Assembly: GCA_037576195.1 (NCBI GenBank)
Contig: CM075102.1
Coordinates: 46,186,745-46,250,744 of the forward strand
DNA length: 64,000 nt
Direction of reading: 5' to 3'
From: Phytoseiulus persimilis
Taxonomy: Eukaryota > Arthropoda > Arachnida > Mesostigmata > Phytoseiidae
Under the pieces are notes generated by a model. It ran no database searches and was not told the origin of the DNA. It saw nothing but the letters and a program-made list of their open reading frames with translations. This document shows, piece after piece, positions 1 through 12,480 of the stretch. The translations under genes were made by a program, and so were the position numbers. Numbering within the stretch: position 1 is the stretch's first letter; each line of letters starts with the position of its first letter.

Positions 1-641
1 GAATATCTTTGTGATCAGACAAATGACGATAGACAAATAATAAATGTGTCATGATCATATTGGGTCGAGGAGGCTCAGCGCATGAGCGACTCCGAGCATT
101 GAGAGACGAGACGGGAGAAAACTGAATTGGAAGCTGTCGTGAGAAATTTGGCTGCAGTCGAAGCTCATCGTGAGCGATTCAGATCATCACATTACCGTGA
201 TAACATTGATCAGGCACGTCCTTCTTTCAACTCCCAGAAGCTCCTCAGATCCCACCTCTGTTGAGTGCGGGTTTCAGGGGGGAGCACTCGAGCACGCGTG
301 GCTTGAGGTAGATACGCCTATGGAAGTAATGGAAAGGATTCGGAGAAGCTTCACTCATGGCTCACCGCGTCGATATGATATGGAGCTCTGTGAATCATAG
401 GTGTCTCCTTTGTGAGTAGGAAGAGTTTCAGCAAAGGAAAAGTACTACCGTAATTCTTCAAGCGAGCGGGTTAACTTCATGAGCACAACCCCGAGAGGTT
501 GTAGAATGAACCACTCCTTCTTCTTGCCTGCCATCAGTTCCATGATCCGACAGACCACGATCAGGAAAAAGGTTTTTTCTTCCAAAATTGAGATCCGTGA
601 CGATCTTCGTCGAACTTCTCGATTTCAGTGACCGTGTAAAC
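1..641. other. Intergenic, no gene seen
   Basis: I see no recognisable protein, RNA gene or repeat array here. The open frames are short and resemble no family. The stretch ends at the left duplication flank of the hAT-type element that starts at 642. Confidence 0.6.
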
Positions 642-854
642 CAGTGGTTCTCAAACTCCACTGACCCATCGACCCCCTAGGCGACTTCGTTGAAGTTAAT
701 GGACTGCCGTCTCCCAAGGGGTCGACCGTCGACCCTTGATCCACCTACGTGGACGCCAAGAAGTATGGTCAAATCCACCCCGGCATCACCTCTGTAAACC
801 GGAGATCGGCCATCGACCCCCAGGGGTCGGTATCGACCACTTTAAGAACAACTG
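642..854. mobile_element. Non-autonomous hAT-type element (MITE)
   Basis: The left end reads CAGTGGTTCTCAAACT, a start typical of many hAT-superfamily elements. The right end (about 823-854) is its imperfect inverted complement: on the minus strand it begins CAGTTGTTCTTAAAGT. Both ends then run into a GACCC/GGGGTC-rich segment. The flanking 8-mers are GTGTAAAC (634-641) and GTGTAAAG (855-862), which fits an 8-bp hAT target-site duplication with one mismatch. At 213 bp it has no room for a transposase. The interior (about 757-800) holds one copy of the 45-bp unit that forms the arrays at 5702-6045 and 49067-49580. Confidence 0.75.
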
Positions 855-1337
855 GTGTAAAGAGTCGGTATATCGTTTTTTTTTGTGTGTCGGCACTCAC
901 ATCAGTAAATTCCGAGTTCGGAATAATCTGGTCTTTGCGCATGAATTACAAAACCCTCCTCCCCCTTGAGCCTGCACCCATCAGAAAAGTCACCGCTCCC
1001 CACAATTCGAAGTAAGAGCTCCGCGACCATACGGTCGACGAAAGTCGCATCCTCACATGCGTTCTCAACGGCAGTACGACTCAATCAAGGTCTGAGAAAT
1101 TCAACCTATCCTGGAGCACCGCTCCTGACCGAATGCAATGGTTAACGACCCAGCGGCGTAAGGACTCGGGCGCACACGGCTTTCCCGTACTCCTGAGAGC
1201 GGCGGGAGGCAACGGCTTCATCACCTAGAAATAGCCTGATGCAATGAATGGATGCCTGCACGAGGATCACCTCTATACCGCCAATCAGAAGGGAATATTG
1301 CTGAGATTTCGCTTAGATGGCCAGCGACCGGAGCCGT
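855..1337. other. Intergenic, no gene seen
   Basis: This is the spacer between the hAT-type element and the 3' end of the eIF2-gamma gene. I see no conserved frame or structured RNA. Confidence 0.55.
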
Positions 1338-1343
1338 TTTATT
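1338..1343 (-). terminator. Poly(A) signal AATAAA of eIF2-gamma
   Basis: TTTATT on the plus strand is AATAAA on the minus strand, about 36 nt past the eIF2-gamma stop codon. The position suits a very short 3' UTR. Confidence 0.6.
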
Positions 1344-1378
1344 TAGGAAAATCGATATCTTCGTTATTTTGCAAATAA

Positions 1379-3504
1379 TCAGCCCCGTCCGACTGGGTTG
1401 TTCGAAAGTCCTCTCTTGATCTGCCCCCATCCGATGAGTCGCCAATGCTTTTCAACTCTCCTGGAGAGAGCGATTTTCTCTCCGACCTCGGTGCACACAG
1501 GATTCGTCAAGACAATTTTCGCCAGATCGTTCTTCACAGCAGCGACGCGACCCCCGGTGGATAAGCTTCCTATGTTCACCATGAGGAGTTCCCCCTTCGA
1601 CAGTTTTTGAACCTTGGCCCCTTTCTTCTCGCCTTCGGTTCTTACACCGAGAAGGCGCCTGAGAAGGTAAAACGCGATTTCTAGCTCAGTGAGTATGCTA
1701 GGCAGCGCGTCGACCGACCCAAGAACTTGGCCAACCATCCGATCGGCTCGAGAGAGTGTGGGATCGATCTTAGTTCCGACACCTGAGGACGAGAGAACGA
1801 AATTGGTAATGAACGATGGTTGTGAACTCTGATCGATGGAGTTCAACCAAGAGAGCAAGTTCTCTCTATAACCCCTGCGACGACTTGAAATAACTCCTCA
1901 CGCATGATCAAACTCACCAATGAGACCACCGGGTACGGCGTACATCAGATCGTTCTGTTCCGTGCACAAAGAGAGCACTTTGCTGAAAATCGGCTTGCAC
2001 ATCATTTTGCCATTGCTATCCTTCGTCACGATGCCGGGGCGAACTTCGATCTCTTGGCCCACGCGCAGAACTCCTTGGAGGATCGATCCTCCGGCAACTC
2101 CGCCTTTCAGATCGTCAACATCACATCCGGGCTTGTTCACGTCGAACGATCGGATAACTGTGAATGGAAAACCACACGGAACTTATACGAGATGTAAGTA
2201 TGACGGGTATCGATTCCAGCCTGCGCGTCCTCTGTCTCCCCCGCGGGATTCTCGAACAGATTCGTGAGTCAGGCAACACAACGTACCAATGAGCCGAGGC
2301 TCTGAAGTGAAATCTCTCAGAGGCATAGGGATCTTCTTGATGATGTACTCGCAGATGACCTCGATGTTGTACTTCAGCTGAGCTGAGATCGGAATGATGG
2401 GCGCGCCTTCAGCTACGGTTCCTTCAACGAACTTGGTGATCTGTTGGAATTGTTCCTTGGCCTGGGCCTCTTTAACAAGATCGATCTTGTTCTGAAGTAT
2501 GAGGATGTGCTTCAGCTGCATGATTTCGATGGCAGCTAAATGCTCCGAAGTCTGAGGCTGCGGACAGCTCTCGTTGCCGGCGATGAGCAGCAATGCGGCG
2601 TCCATTACGGCGGCTCCGTTCAACATGGTGGCCATCAAAATATCGTGACCAGGACAATCGACGAACGATACATGTCGTTGGAGTTTCATACGCCCGTTGC
2701 ATCCTTGACGATCGCAAGGGAAATCGTCCTCTTTGCTGCTCCCATAGGACCTAAATCGCCCGGGTCGAGTACACTTCTCATCGTCGCACTCGTACACCTT
2801 GGCGTTGGCGTAGCCCAGCTTGATTGTGATGTTCCTCTCGAGTTCATTCTTGAAACGGACAGTTTGGACGCCGGAAATCGCTTTGACTACGGTTGACTTG
2901 CCATGAGCCACATGACCGATGGTACCTAGGAATCATTAGATGAATTGTTGAGGCGGTCTGACACAGACAACGGAAGGTAGAGTCGATTAACATCATAACG
3001 GTAGACAGGAGAGTATTCCCGCTCTGGGACTCACCGATGTTAATTGTTGCCTGCCGGCTGATGACCTCGTGTGTGAACGGATTGAGAGTTTTCACATCCT
3101 GCATAGTGAGAGAAAGATGAGTTAGAACTGACATTAGAGAACGTTGCGTCAGCCAGAGGTTCGACTGAAGCTCCCCGGCTGCGTCTTTTGACCCTGAAAC
3201 CCGATGTCGTGCGATTGTTCCCCGCTGAACGAACAATGATCCCGAGGGATCGCGGGTTGTCCGTTTACTCGTTCAAGAGCACTCAATATGGAAAACACTC
3301 CATTCCGAAGACCATGTGTTCGCTGCCGGGTGCCGGGAAGCTAGAGCTAGTGACCAAGGTATCCTTCGGTAACGAGCCTCGCTGTCGGCAGAGATCGTTG
3401 GGAAGTTCTCATGAGTATGATTCGATTCTGATACTAACGAGTTTGGCTAAGTCTTGCTTTGCCAAATGAGGCTGTCCACACTGCTTGAGCGGTTCGCTCG
3501 CCAT
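1379..3504 (-). CDS. EIF2S3: Eukaryotic translation initiation factor 2 subunit gamma
   Basis: This is the GTPase subunit of eIF2, which delivers initiator Met-tRNA to the 40S ribosome in the cytosol. I read five exons on the minus strand: 3504-3439, 3098-3035, 2925-2287, 2157-1918 and 1782-1379. Splice phases are consistent and give 470 aa (human 472). The start ATG at 3504 is chosen because the 22-residue first exon carries [13 protein letters not shown], matching the family N-terminus. Visible motifs are the P-loop GHVAHGKS (about 47-54), DCPGH (133-137), NKID (189-192) and a CX4C...CX4C knuckle (Cys90, 95, 114, 119). The beta-barrel domains II and III follow, with the conserved VGTKIDP and [16 protein letters not shown] blocks. 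Intron 1 uses a GTTAGT donor. The C-terminal tail after WGQIKRG differs from vertebrates. Identification is essentially certain; the only soft point is whether an upstream non-coding exon exists. Confidence 0.96.
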
Positions 3505-5701
3505 CTTGCAATGAAATGAACATGGCGAGGGCTCCGCATCAAAACATTCGAACTCATTCCGTCGCTTAGCGGATTTATCTGCATGTTATTCTTCTGAGGA
3601 GATGCCTGCTGGGAGATCCTATCGCGACCTATTACTGAAAAAAGTTTCTGACAGTTCTCAAGCATCAAATGCGAATACAAGGACTGAGTCGGTCGAAACA
3701 TTCGATTCGGGCTCAAGCTGCCGCACCTGCGGAGGCGCCATTTTCAAATCCGTGAGCGGAGCGCTGTCGAGCGGAACAAAGCTCGTTAAGTTCACTTCGG
3801 GCCAAGGATGACCGACTTCTGGCTCATCAACCCCCTCGACATAGTCCTCCAACAACCGATAATTCGCGGGTTAGCGAAGGTTGGGATTGGACCGGTCCTT
3901 CCACACTCGAGGAGGGGTCCGAAGGGACATCCTGGCTGTGGGCAGAGGAATAACTATTTGATGATCCCGCCAGGACGACCCGTTCTTCGATCCATCGTTG
4001 AAGATTCTCCAACCTTCAGTGTAACTTTCTTGCTTCGAATCAGATCCAAGGGTCACAGTGGATCGCGTCTGCTCCGGCCCGGTTCCCTCGTTAGAGTACC
4101 TTTTCAGAAACCCACACCACTCCGCTTAAGCACCGCAAGTAGCGGGACTCCACACATAGGTGCTGTACTTGAGTTGAGAATACGATTCCTCCACTCTGCT
4201 TGTCGATTCTGTGGATCTCTGTGTGGGTGCTTTGTCACGACTCATGGACGTTGCCGGAGATTCCCGCGCTAAAGTGAATTGGACGGATGGTCGTATTCCC
4301 TCGTGTTGGAAAATAGGCAAGATAGGCGGAGTGATGGTTGATCAGTCGGACCACCTTTGGTTCTTTTTAGATCAAACTCGAGAGAAAGGGAATCATGGGA
4401 TGAGGGAACGCGATCCGTATCCCACGTACCACTGCTTCTATCTTCAAGAATCCAGTGGAGGTCCTCCGACTGAGATGTCTTCGATGGGAACAGCATCGTA
4501 CGAGAACTGCATTCTGATAATGAAAAACTAGTGTCGGATCGGGATTGGTTCGGAATCGACGGAAACTTCCAAATTGTCTCAGGAACTCGGAAGGAGAACC
4601 AGCTGCGTTCCGTGTGGATGAGACTTTCTGAACCCATCTTCCTTCGCCACCGAAACCTGGGGACCGCGGGCTCTCCTCCTGTTCCAAACGAGCTCTCGTG
4701 GATTCCTCTCAGATGGTTTCGATGTTTGGCAGGACTGATTCCGATCACTCCAACGATCGCCCGTCAACAAATCAACCTCGAATCCGAACGCAACAGTTCG
4801 GTTTCCATCTTAAATGCCGGACTTTCCTCTGTAAATCGGCAACTCGATGAGTGGTTGGCTGCTGCGCATACACTGAGCCTCAACGGACCCCCCCTTCGCT
4901 TGTGATGCAACATTTTTTTCGAAGGCTTGGAATCCACATCTAGTCAGGCGACAGCTACTCAACTTCGTGCGAAGTCGTTGTGGCATTTCCCGCACGCCAT
5001 TTTCAACCTAGTACTTGAATCTATGGGGAAACTCCAATAGCTCGGGAGCTTCTTTTCATTTAAAAAGCTTTGACCGGGGAGAAGCCGGGCGTGATTAGGA
5101 CGCTTAGTTGTCGGAACATCCCCTATAACTCTTGTATTCGACCTTTCGATACTCATCTCATGCGCTTCCAAAGCTCTCCGTGGAAGACTTCCCCGACAAG
5201 GATCCGCGAACTCTCTCAGGCGGCAAAAACTTCGCTAACCGGATTTTCACGAAGAGAACGGATTTCGGAAGAGCACCTCATTTCAGACTGAAGAAGTTTC
5301 TCCCGATCCTTCCGAGACCAAGATGCGAACGGACTTGCTCAACGCTTCTCTACGAGTATCTTACCGGTCATCGCTCTAACCGAACGAAGAATGGCAAAGT
5401 CCAGCGGTTGTTTTAAGGAAGAGATTTCTCTTCACTTCAGTGCCTGTAATCACAGTACATAATCCGGGGAGATACCTCGAAGCAGTCACCTGGAGGCGTC
5501 GTCGATTGGGCCCCAGCGTGATTTGGGCGCCGTCGACGGCCGGGCGGCAGCACGCATAGGGCACCGCTGTCGGTTCGATGAGTAAGAGAAAACGCTCAAC
5601 CGACTCCCGTTCGAGATTCAGATATCGTCTCGATGCCCGTGATAAAATATTATTGTGAAAGAATGATCCAGACTGGCCCGGGAAGAACCTTCATGAACTT
5701 C
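3505..5701. other. Upstream of eIF2-gamma; no secure gene
   Basis: The proximal part should hold the eIF2-gamma promoter, but I see no clear TATA box. A plus-strand frame runs open for 144 codons including its stop (4474-4905), just after an in-frame stop, and the minus strand is also poor in stops at 4270-4770. No family is recognisable and such lengths are expected by chance in a window this size. Nothing else is visible up to the minisatellite at 5702. Confidence 0.5.
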
Positions 5702-6045
5702 AAAAAGTAAGGTCAGATGGATTCCGGAATCATCTCCCCAGATACGGAGAAGTAAGGGCGGATCGATTCCGTGATCACCTCCATAGACTTCGAAAAAAGT
5801 GGGCAGATTGACGCCGTAATCATCTCTCTAGATTCTGGGAAGAATGGTCAAGATCGACCCGGGAATAACTACCCCGGACTCAGACAAATATGGTTGTTCA
5901 CACCCCCAGACTCATAAAAGTATTGTCAGATTGGTGCCAAAATCACTCCCCAGACTCAGAAAAGTATGGTCAGATTGGTCCCGGAATCATCGCCCCAGAT
6001 TCAGAAAAGTATGGTCAGATTGGTCCGGAATCACCCCCTCCCCCC
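5702..6045 (+). repeat. Degenerate ~45-bp minisatellite, about 8 copies
   Basis: Tandem copies share the core AAAAGTATGGTCAGATTG, followed by a CCGGAATCA-type segment and a CCCCAGACTCAG-type segment. The last three copies (about 5915-6040) are the most alike and the earlier ones are diverged. One copy near 5885 is truncated. Because 45 bp is 15 codons, one plus frame reads through with a repeated KVWSDWS-like peptide; this follows from the period and is not evidence of coding. The same unit occurs once inside the hAT-type element at 642-854 and in reverse orientation at 49067-49580. Confidence 0.8.
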
Positions 6046-9000
6046 TTTCGAACCACAAAAACGAAATGATGCAGAGCGCAACACATGTTTCGGTGGATTG
6101 GTTCATATCTGGACTAGGCTTGTTCGACCCGTCATTGGAGTCGATCGCTTCCCATGTTCTTCTAGAAGATGGGTGCTCCTGCCTCGCTTTGGGATAGATT
6201 TTCTCGGACTCATGCTGTCCTGACCTGTTCTGGCTCACAATCTGAGAGACTCCTGATTTCACTCTAGTGATTCGATCATATTGTGACCGCTCCCCTCCAG
6301 ATCGCTCTCGATCGCTTGCACATGACACACGAGAGCCACGTGAGGGGCTTCCTCTTACTGCCTTCCGGTTGCCTATAACAGTTACACTAACGTTACGGAT
6401 GCGGTTGTTTTTTGGTACAAACCGATTGCCAGTGGAAGGTACTCTAGCTTCATGACAATAGGTCGAAGATAACTGAAACGGGCATTGTGCTTTTTTTTTA
6501 CTGCACAGAAGCTTGTTCAAGCCAATGGATCGAGCTTTGTGTCTGTCTACGAGCGCGGTCGCTGTCTGCACTCCGTCGGGAGAGACTCATACTCCTAAGG
6601 ATTAGTAGGGGACTTTCACGCTGGGAACCATAGTTCTGAGGCTGTGTCCCCTGTCACCGATATTCATCTCGATTTGCATTTCTGAGCTGTGAACGAGGAT
6701 TATGGTCCAGATGTGGCTCTGAGGCGAGAACTGGTCTACAGCCAGAACAATTCACAAGGTTGCTGGGGGCTGCTTCACGCAAATTAATCGGTGTCAACAG
6801 CCGAGGACGATGAGGTGCTTCTCACCGCCCTCTCATAAGAAGCCCATTTAGGTTGTGATCGCGAAGGAAAAATGTCACGGTGATCTTCAATGGGGTGAAT
6901 ATCAGGAACCTCTCCACATGAGAATACAAATATGGGCCGTGACAGCAATATGGTCACGAATATCTCCGAATCGGAAAGTATTCAGGTCACCAGGAGGGAA
7001 AGCCACCCGCTTGCTCCAGCGAGGGCAGGAATGCTACCTGGAAGTGCTGCAGTGGACTCCATCAGCTGCGGTATGACTGAGGAAACCGACAGGCACAGAT
7101 GACCTGAGAACACATCTCGAGGCTTCAAAAGAAAGAATCTAGCCCGGATAATCGAGCTCCAGACTGAATCGGATTGCGGAGTATCAAGGAGGTCGCAAGA
7201 GCTACTTGGGCGATCGAACCGAAGACCCGGATTATGTGCTGAGAATCATCGTCCTTGATACGAGCGGAGCGTAACATATGTGGTATGGTATCGAGACTCG
7301 GGTGCATTGATAAATCCGTGCACCACAAGGGAGGATCTGGATCAGGGTGAGCAAAGTGCGGCCCGCGAGCGGACCACTGTGTTTGAGCAGGGTTCAAGCG
7401 CTAAAAATCGCCTCATCGCTGCCATGGACGGTTCGAAATCTCCAACCATCTTTCCCATCCAAAGCTGGAGAGACCCCTGCTCGTTTAGCACACCCGGTTC
7501 GGCAGACTCATTGTTATCCTGCGCTCCACTCCAGTCATCAGTGTGCCCTTCTGGCTCTGCTTGAAGCTCGAAAGCTTATTCTGTGAAGGACCGTTTCCGC
7601 GGTCGGCTTGGCGCAACGTGACAGATCAGGCTCCTATCAGGAGAAGCGAAGGCATGCAAAAGACGATGACTTTGAAGATAGAACTCCCTTTGGTGTCTCC
7701 TGGGCGGGCGTTGTGCGTTTGCTTCAGTCGGGGAATTCTCCAATGCTCGGTAGCCTGTGCAGATGCAGTGGAATCCGCTAATTTGGACCACCGGGCTAGT
7801 GTTACCATCCGCTTAGTGGGCCCGAAATGGTTTGACTAGGGAGATTCCAGTGTAGTACTAACAAGTTCTCGCGTCCAACGTTCACTAATGGCTTCCGTGA
7901 CAAAGGCTAGGTTCGTTGGGCAATTCAGCACATCATAAACTGCACAGACCATTCGTCGCCCTCTAACACGAGAAGCAGGAAGATCAAAGCAAAGAATATA
8001 AATTCAAGACAGATGAAAAGGGAGGATAACAACCAAAGACCATTTGTGAGATGCGTGGAAAATTCACGAACGTTGAAGTTCCCTCAATCGTTCTCAACTG
8101 TTGTTTAGGTTGGATCCGTTACTTGCGATGCGCGTCGACCGGCAGCGATTCCCAAAGAGTCCTTCCAATGGTTGAAATTGATCCACGACGCTGTACAGAC
8201 GTGTTCAGATACGTCAGATGAAATACAAAGGCTCTGACCGGGTCTGCCTAGTTGAAATCGGGCTGCTACTTGTGCGCGTGCCGATCGCAAAGATTTGCGG
8301 AACTCTGACAGTGGAAGCGTCGTCGCGTGCGTTCGAAAAGAGTCGTAGCGCAAGCACCGGAAGGTCAAAGTCACTTCTTCAATCGTGGATGAATGGATAC
8401 ATGGGTCGACTGACAGTCAGTCAGGAGCGATTCACCTGCCGTAATTCTATATGTAGGTACGGAAATAAAAATAAAAAGTTCATTGTGTCAAATTGAGTTT
8501 TTTTTTGCGCAGACCGAACCGACGAGTGGGACCGTATCCCAGCTGTCAGTTGACGAGCAGTTGAGTCTCACTGCAATGATGATTCCACGAATTAAACGTG
8601 GGGGTCCCAGTTTCCTATTCCAGTCGCCCACCTGCTCGGCTGTTCGGCAAGACGGTGAAAGTCCACTGACTCACTCTATTTACTTCATCAGCGGTCATGT
8701 CACACTTGGAGGTTTTCCAATCCTGCATGATATCGATTCGAGAGAAGTTGAATGAGTTCAATAGCTCTCAAGAAAATCTCAAAGGAGACGAAAGAATTAT
8801 CTCGAACGGTTCTAGCTTGGTTCCAGGGTTAGATCGTTATCTGAAACGCTTGAGTTCGAATCCCGGGACGATTTTTGCTCCTATGGAATGCTCCTTATTG
8901 GATTTCTCTTATGGGAGAAAAGAACACCAAGATGATTGTGCGAGAATGTTTGCAATTTCGCAGCTAACTAGGTGAACATTTCCAGAGGCATGCGAACAAG

Positions 9001-12000
9001 TGGTTAGTGATCGTGGTCAGGTTCAGAGATCATCAGCAGTACCAGTACAGAAGTGAGTTTCAGCGCGTTTCAATAATGAAACAGGGTGATTCCATCGGCG
9101 CATTTCTCACCAGCGTCCGTCAAGCACCACGTAAGACGACGCATTTGTCATGCATCTCATTAATGTCATGCTCATAAATATCTCCTGAGTTTCCCCACAC
9201 GAGAGCCTCATCTCCTCATTATTCTCCATCATCTTCAGGGGTTAGTCATCATATATCATCGTGCACATCTTCACTGTTGGAACTCTACGACGGCTCGAGA
9301 ACCCTGCAATGGAAACGAGGTTGTATTTCGGAAAATGTCTTGTGTTTATTCTTCAACTCCACTGTTTCCTCTTCGAGGTATCACTTTCCAACTTCATATC
9401 TTGTTTTATCAGCTATGACGACTAAATTGTTCATGTGATTTATGTACAGCTTCGTGATGATAGGTTCTGATTCAGAAGAAGGGTCACTTCTACCCCGGAC
9501 AACGAATACCCGGATAACTTCTCAACCGCCTCATGCTTGAGACACCGGATGATGGGCTACTTTTTTCTAACAAGGTACCTTGGTCGGAATGGGACGGCAC
9601 ACTGATCTCTTTTATCTGAAGATCAGGAAATTCAGCGAAATGTGCCTCTTCGTAGTTCCTGCTTTTCTCCTGCACGTCAGAACTTCCAGTTTACTCATAT
9701 GTACAAAGGACAATAGAAAACAATGTTGTCGCCTTATCATATTACTCAACAATGTCTCATCATCAATATCTGTGTCGACCTTGACTCTAGCCTACGGTAG
9801 GATTACGATGACTCGGATGGATTTCATGCGAATCACTGCTTGGCAAATTTCTCAAGGAGAGAGATGAATGCAACCCAATGGCCAGCTCAAGTGCAAGGAG
9901 GTAAGAGTTTCGAACGGGCGTTCTCTCTCAAAATATAGAAAACGTCAGAGGAAGAGAGGTCATTGTCGAATTATTACGGGCGTTTGAGAAATGAACATCC
10001 AGGGCTGTCAGATTTTGGAACTGTGAGCTATGCGATTCGTCACTGATCGCAACTCACGAACTGACTCCAGCCGGCCAACTGATGTCTCGATTGTTTATTC
10101 GTCTGCTTCCTTTTCGCAAGTCGAACAATGTCAAAGCCGCGAGCAGCGTATCTCCGTCGCTTTCAGATTACCTGCGGTCGAGCAAGTTGCCGGTTCGTTC
10201 AGCTGCTGGCTGATTTCCTTCTTCAAGTTGTCGTTCTCTTGTTGTTGTTGTTGCTGCATGTAGAAGTGCGATCAAGCTGGCAGCAGCCATGGCGGCCAAT
10301 ATCGGGGCTGGGACTGGTTGTGTTCGCGATGCCGGTACCGGTGGTGTTGGCGGTGAGCGAACGAACGAATCAAGCAACGGTACGATGGAGCGAGCGAACG
10401 GAACAGCAAGCAAACGAATGATTGAGCGACGAATGGGTCATCGCCTCCCCCAACGTCGCGACCCTCGACCCCGGGCGGTGTTCTTCCGAAAAGAAAAACT
10501 AGCGTCTCCCATTTCTTGGTTGTCGTTGTTAGTCAGTCAGTCAAGCGGCCGGTCAGTCAGCTGGCCGGCTGTCTATTCGATTTTTTGTACAGTGTTGCTC
10601 TTGACGTTGTTATTATGGTGAAGGATGTCGTTCTCAACAGTGGTGGCATTTCGCTTTCAAAAAGGGTTAAGTGTTTGAATCCATAACAATGAGGCATCGT
10701 CGTCGTCATCATTATCGTCCGAGCCATCATCTTCAAGAGTTCCATGACCACCACAGACATGATAGAGACATATAACCTCTCCAATCGTAGGGATTATCAC
10801 TTCTCGCCGGTGCGAATCACGGCCAAGCACCTGCAGCTGGCAACTGACGGTTCAGGAGCAGAGGAAGAGAGGTGTCGTGTCCAACCGAGGCTGAATTCTT
10901 CGGGGGTCGCGGAACGATTCCAAAGTGAACCGCTACCGTGATCATTGTTGTCGATTTGGATGTCGTTATTGTTGATTCGTAGCGTAGACGGTTTTGGGAA
11001 TGGCGAAGACGATGATGATAATGACACCAATAACGAAAACAACGACCACAGAAAATAAACCTTGACACTCGATCCCCTCGGACGAAATCGATCACGAGAA
11101 GCTTGCCGTGGATTGACCGCTTATTGCTCGAATCACCGATCACGGTTTTCTCGAGCTTGATCATGCCCAGCAGATGTCCGATTGCTCGTCGGCGGAGTCG
11201 CTGAGGTGTCACCCGTGCCAGCGGAAGGATGTACTCGTAGATGATTCGTATGCGGTGGCGTTGTACAGACGACTAACTCAGATAACGACTCTTGGAAGTT
11301 CGCCGACGAGTCGCTCAGACAACAGGAGCGCGCGGTTGAACGAAAACTGGGAAGCCTTGACATCGGCCAGTCTGGATGTCTGCTCGGTTCAGACCGCCCT
11401 GCTCCACGGCGGATCGGATAAATGCTACAGTCAGATTACGTAATTCGACCCGTCGGCTGTCAACTTTTTAGTTTGCCACCTCCGGCTTCGCGCGGGCCAA
11501 TAGATTAAACCGAATAAAAAATAAACAAACAACGAGCGATCCGACCCAGCGAGCAACGAACTAACCGAACACAGAAGCCTGACCGTCGGGTTGGACCCGC
11601 ACCGAACCCGGCTCCTCCTGGACACTGACACCTCGAACAGACAGCTCCACTAGGGACTAGCATTCGCAAAGGGTGACATCGTGTCCATCTTGTATACGAA
11701 GCATGTATAAATTTCTCCCCCCAAAAGTGAAACCCGGAGGAGAGGGAACAAAGTAATGAATAACAACGTGGGAATGAAAATGCGTACGCTAACGTGAGTA
11801 TAAGTTGAACAGAGGCGGCTTTTTGGCTCATTCCTAGCTCGCAGTCTGGATCCTGGTCGAGTTCCTAGAGCTTCAGGCCGTTAGCTATGTGCGAAACTGT
11901 GCCGACCGAGGCTCGCAGGAAAACCAACCAGATGAATCCGGGCGAATCAGGGAAAGTCCTGGTGCAAGAACGCATGTAATCGCGCACGTGGCGTCGCGAA

Positions 12001-12480
12001 CACGTGATTCTCTAAGGAACGACTCGGCGACTAGGATACAGCGACCGTGCAGTACCACGGGGTAGTGCCGCTGAAATCATCTTCCAGCTCGGTGAAAGCT
12101 ATTTGCCGCATAGTGGGGCTTCTTTTTTTTTTCCTATTTTCCGCACCGCTCGATGGCGTATACCGATAAGCACCGAGCGGATAAAGTGCGGCTGAAGGCT
12201 GTTAGTCCGACCTCTTGCGACATCCGTCTTTCGGCTCTTCGTTCGCAACTTTACGCTTGGATGAGAAACCTCAGATCGAACTCACGAGCCCAGTGATCTC
12301 GTGGAACCGTCAGCGTCGGGCTAGCACGCCACCACTCGAATGACGATGATTCTAGTGAAAGTTCTCCCAAAACGAGATATCTATTCTCTGTATCTCGGCG
12401 TGTTCAGGTGTAAGGGTCAACGCGTCCGTGAGTGGTTCTGTAAGAGTTGTGTTACAACGTTGTGGGTGTGTGGGTTCATT
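6046..12480. other. Long intergenic region, no secure gene
   Basis: No open frame here belongs to a family I recognise. Three minus-strand frames are worth noting. The first, 10259-10172, is Gln-rich and helical (MQQQQQQENDNLKKEI) and ends at a possible GTAATC donor. The second, about 10850-10673, carries an acidic GSDNDDDDD run. The third, 11272-10817, is open for 152 codons after a possible acceptor. A GTT/CAA trinucleotide run lies at 10238-10256 and GTCA-type short repeats at 10531-10560. The strip just before 12481 should include the 3' UTR of the IDE-like gene, but I could not fix its poly(A) signal. Confidence 0.45.

Noticed and set aside
8806..8880. GAGTTCGAATCCCGGGAC with an A-box-like TAGCTTGG upstream, considered as a tRNA gene
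   Set aside because: The T-arm stem and acceptor stem do not pair, so it is not a tRNA and is too weak to call a SINE.
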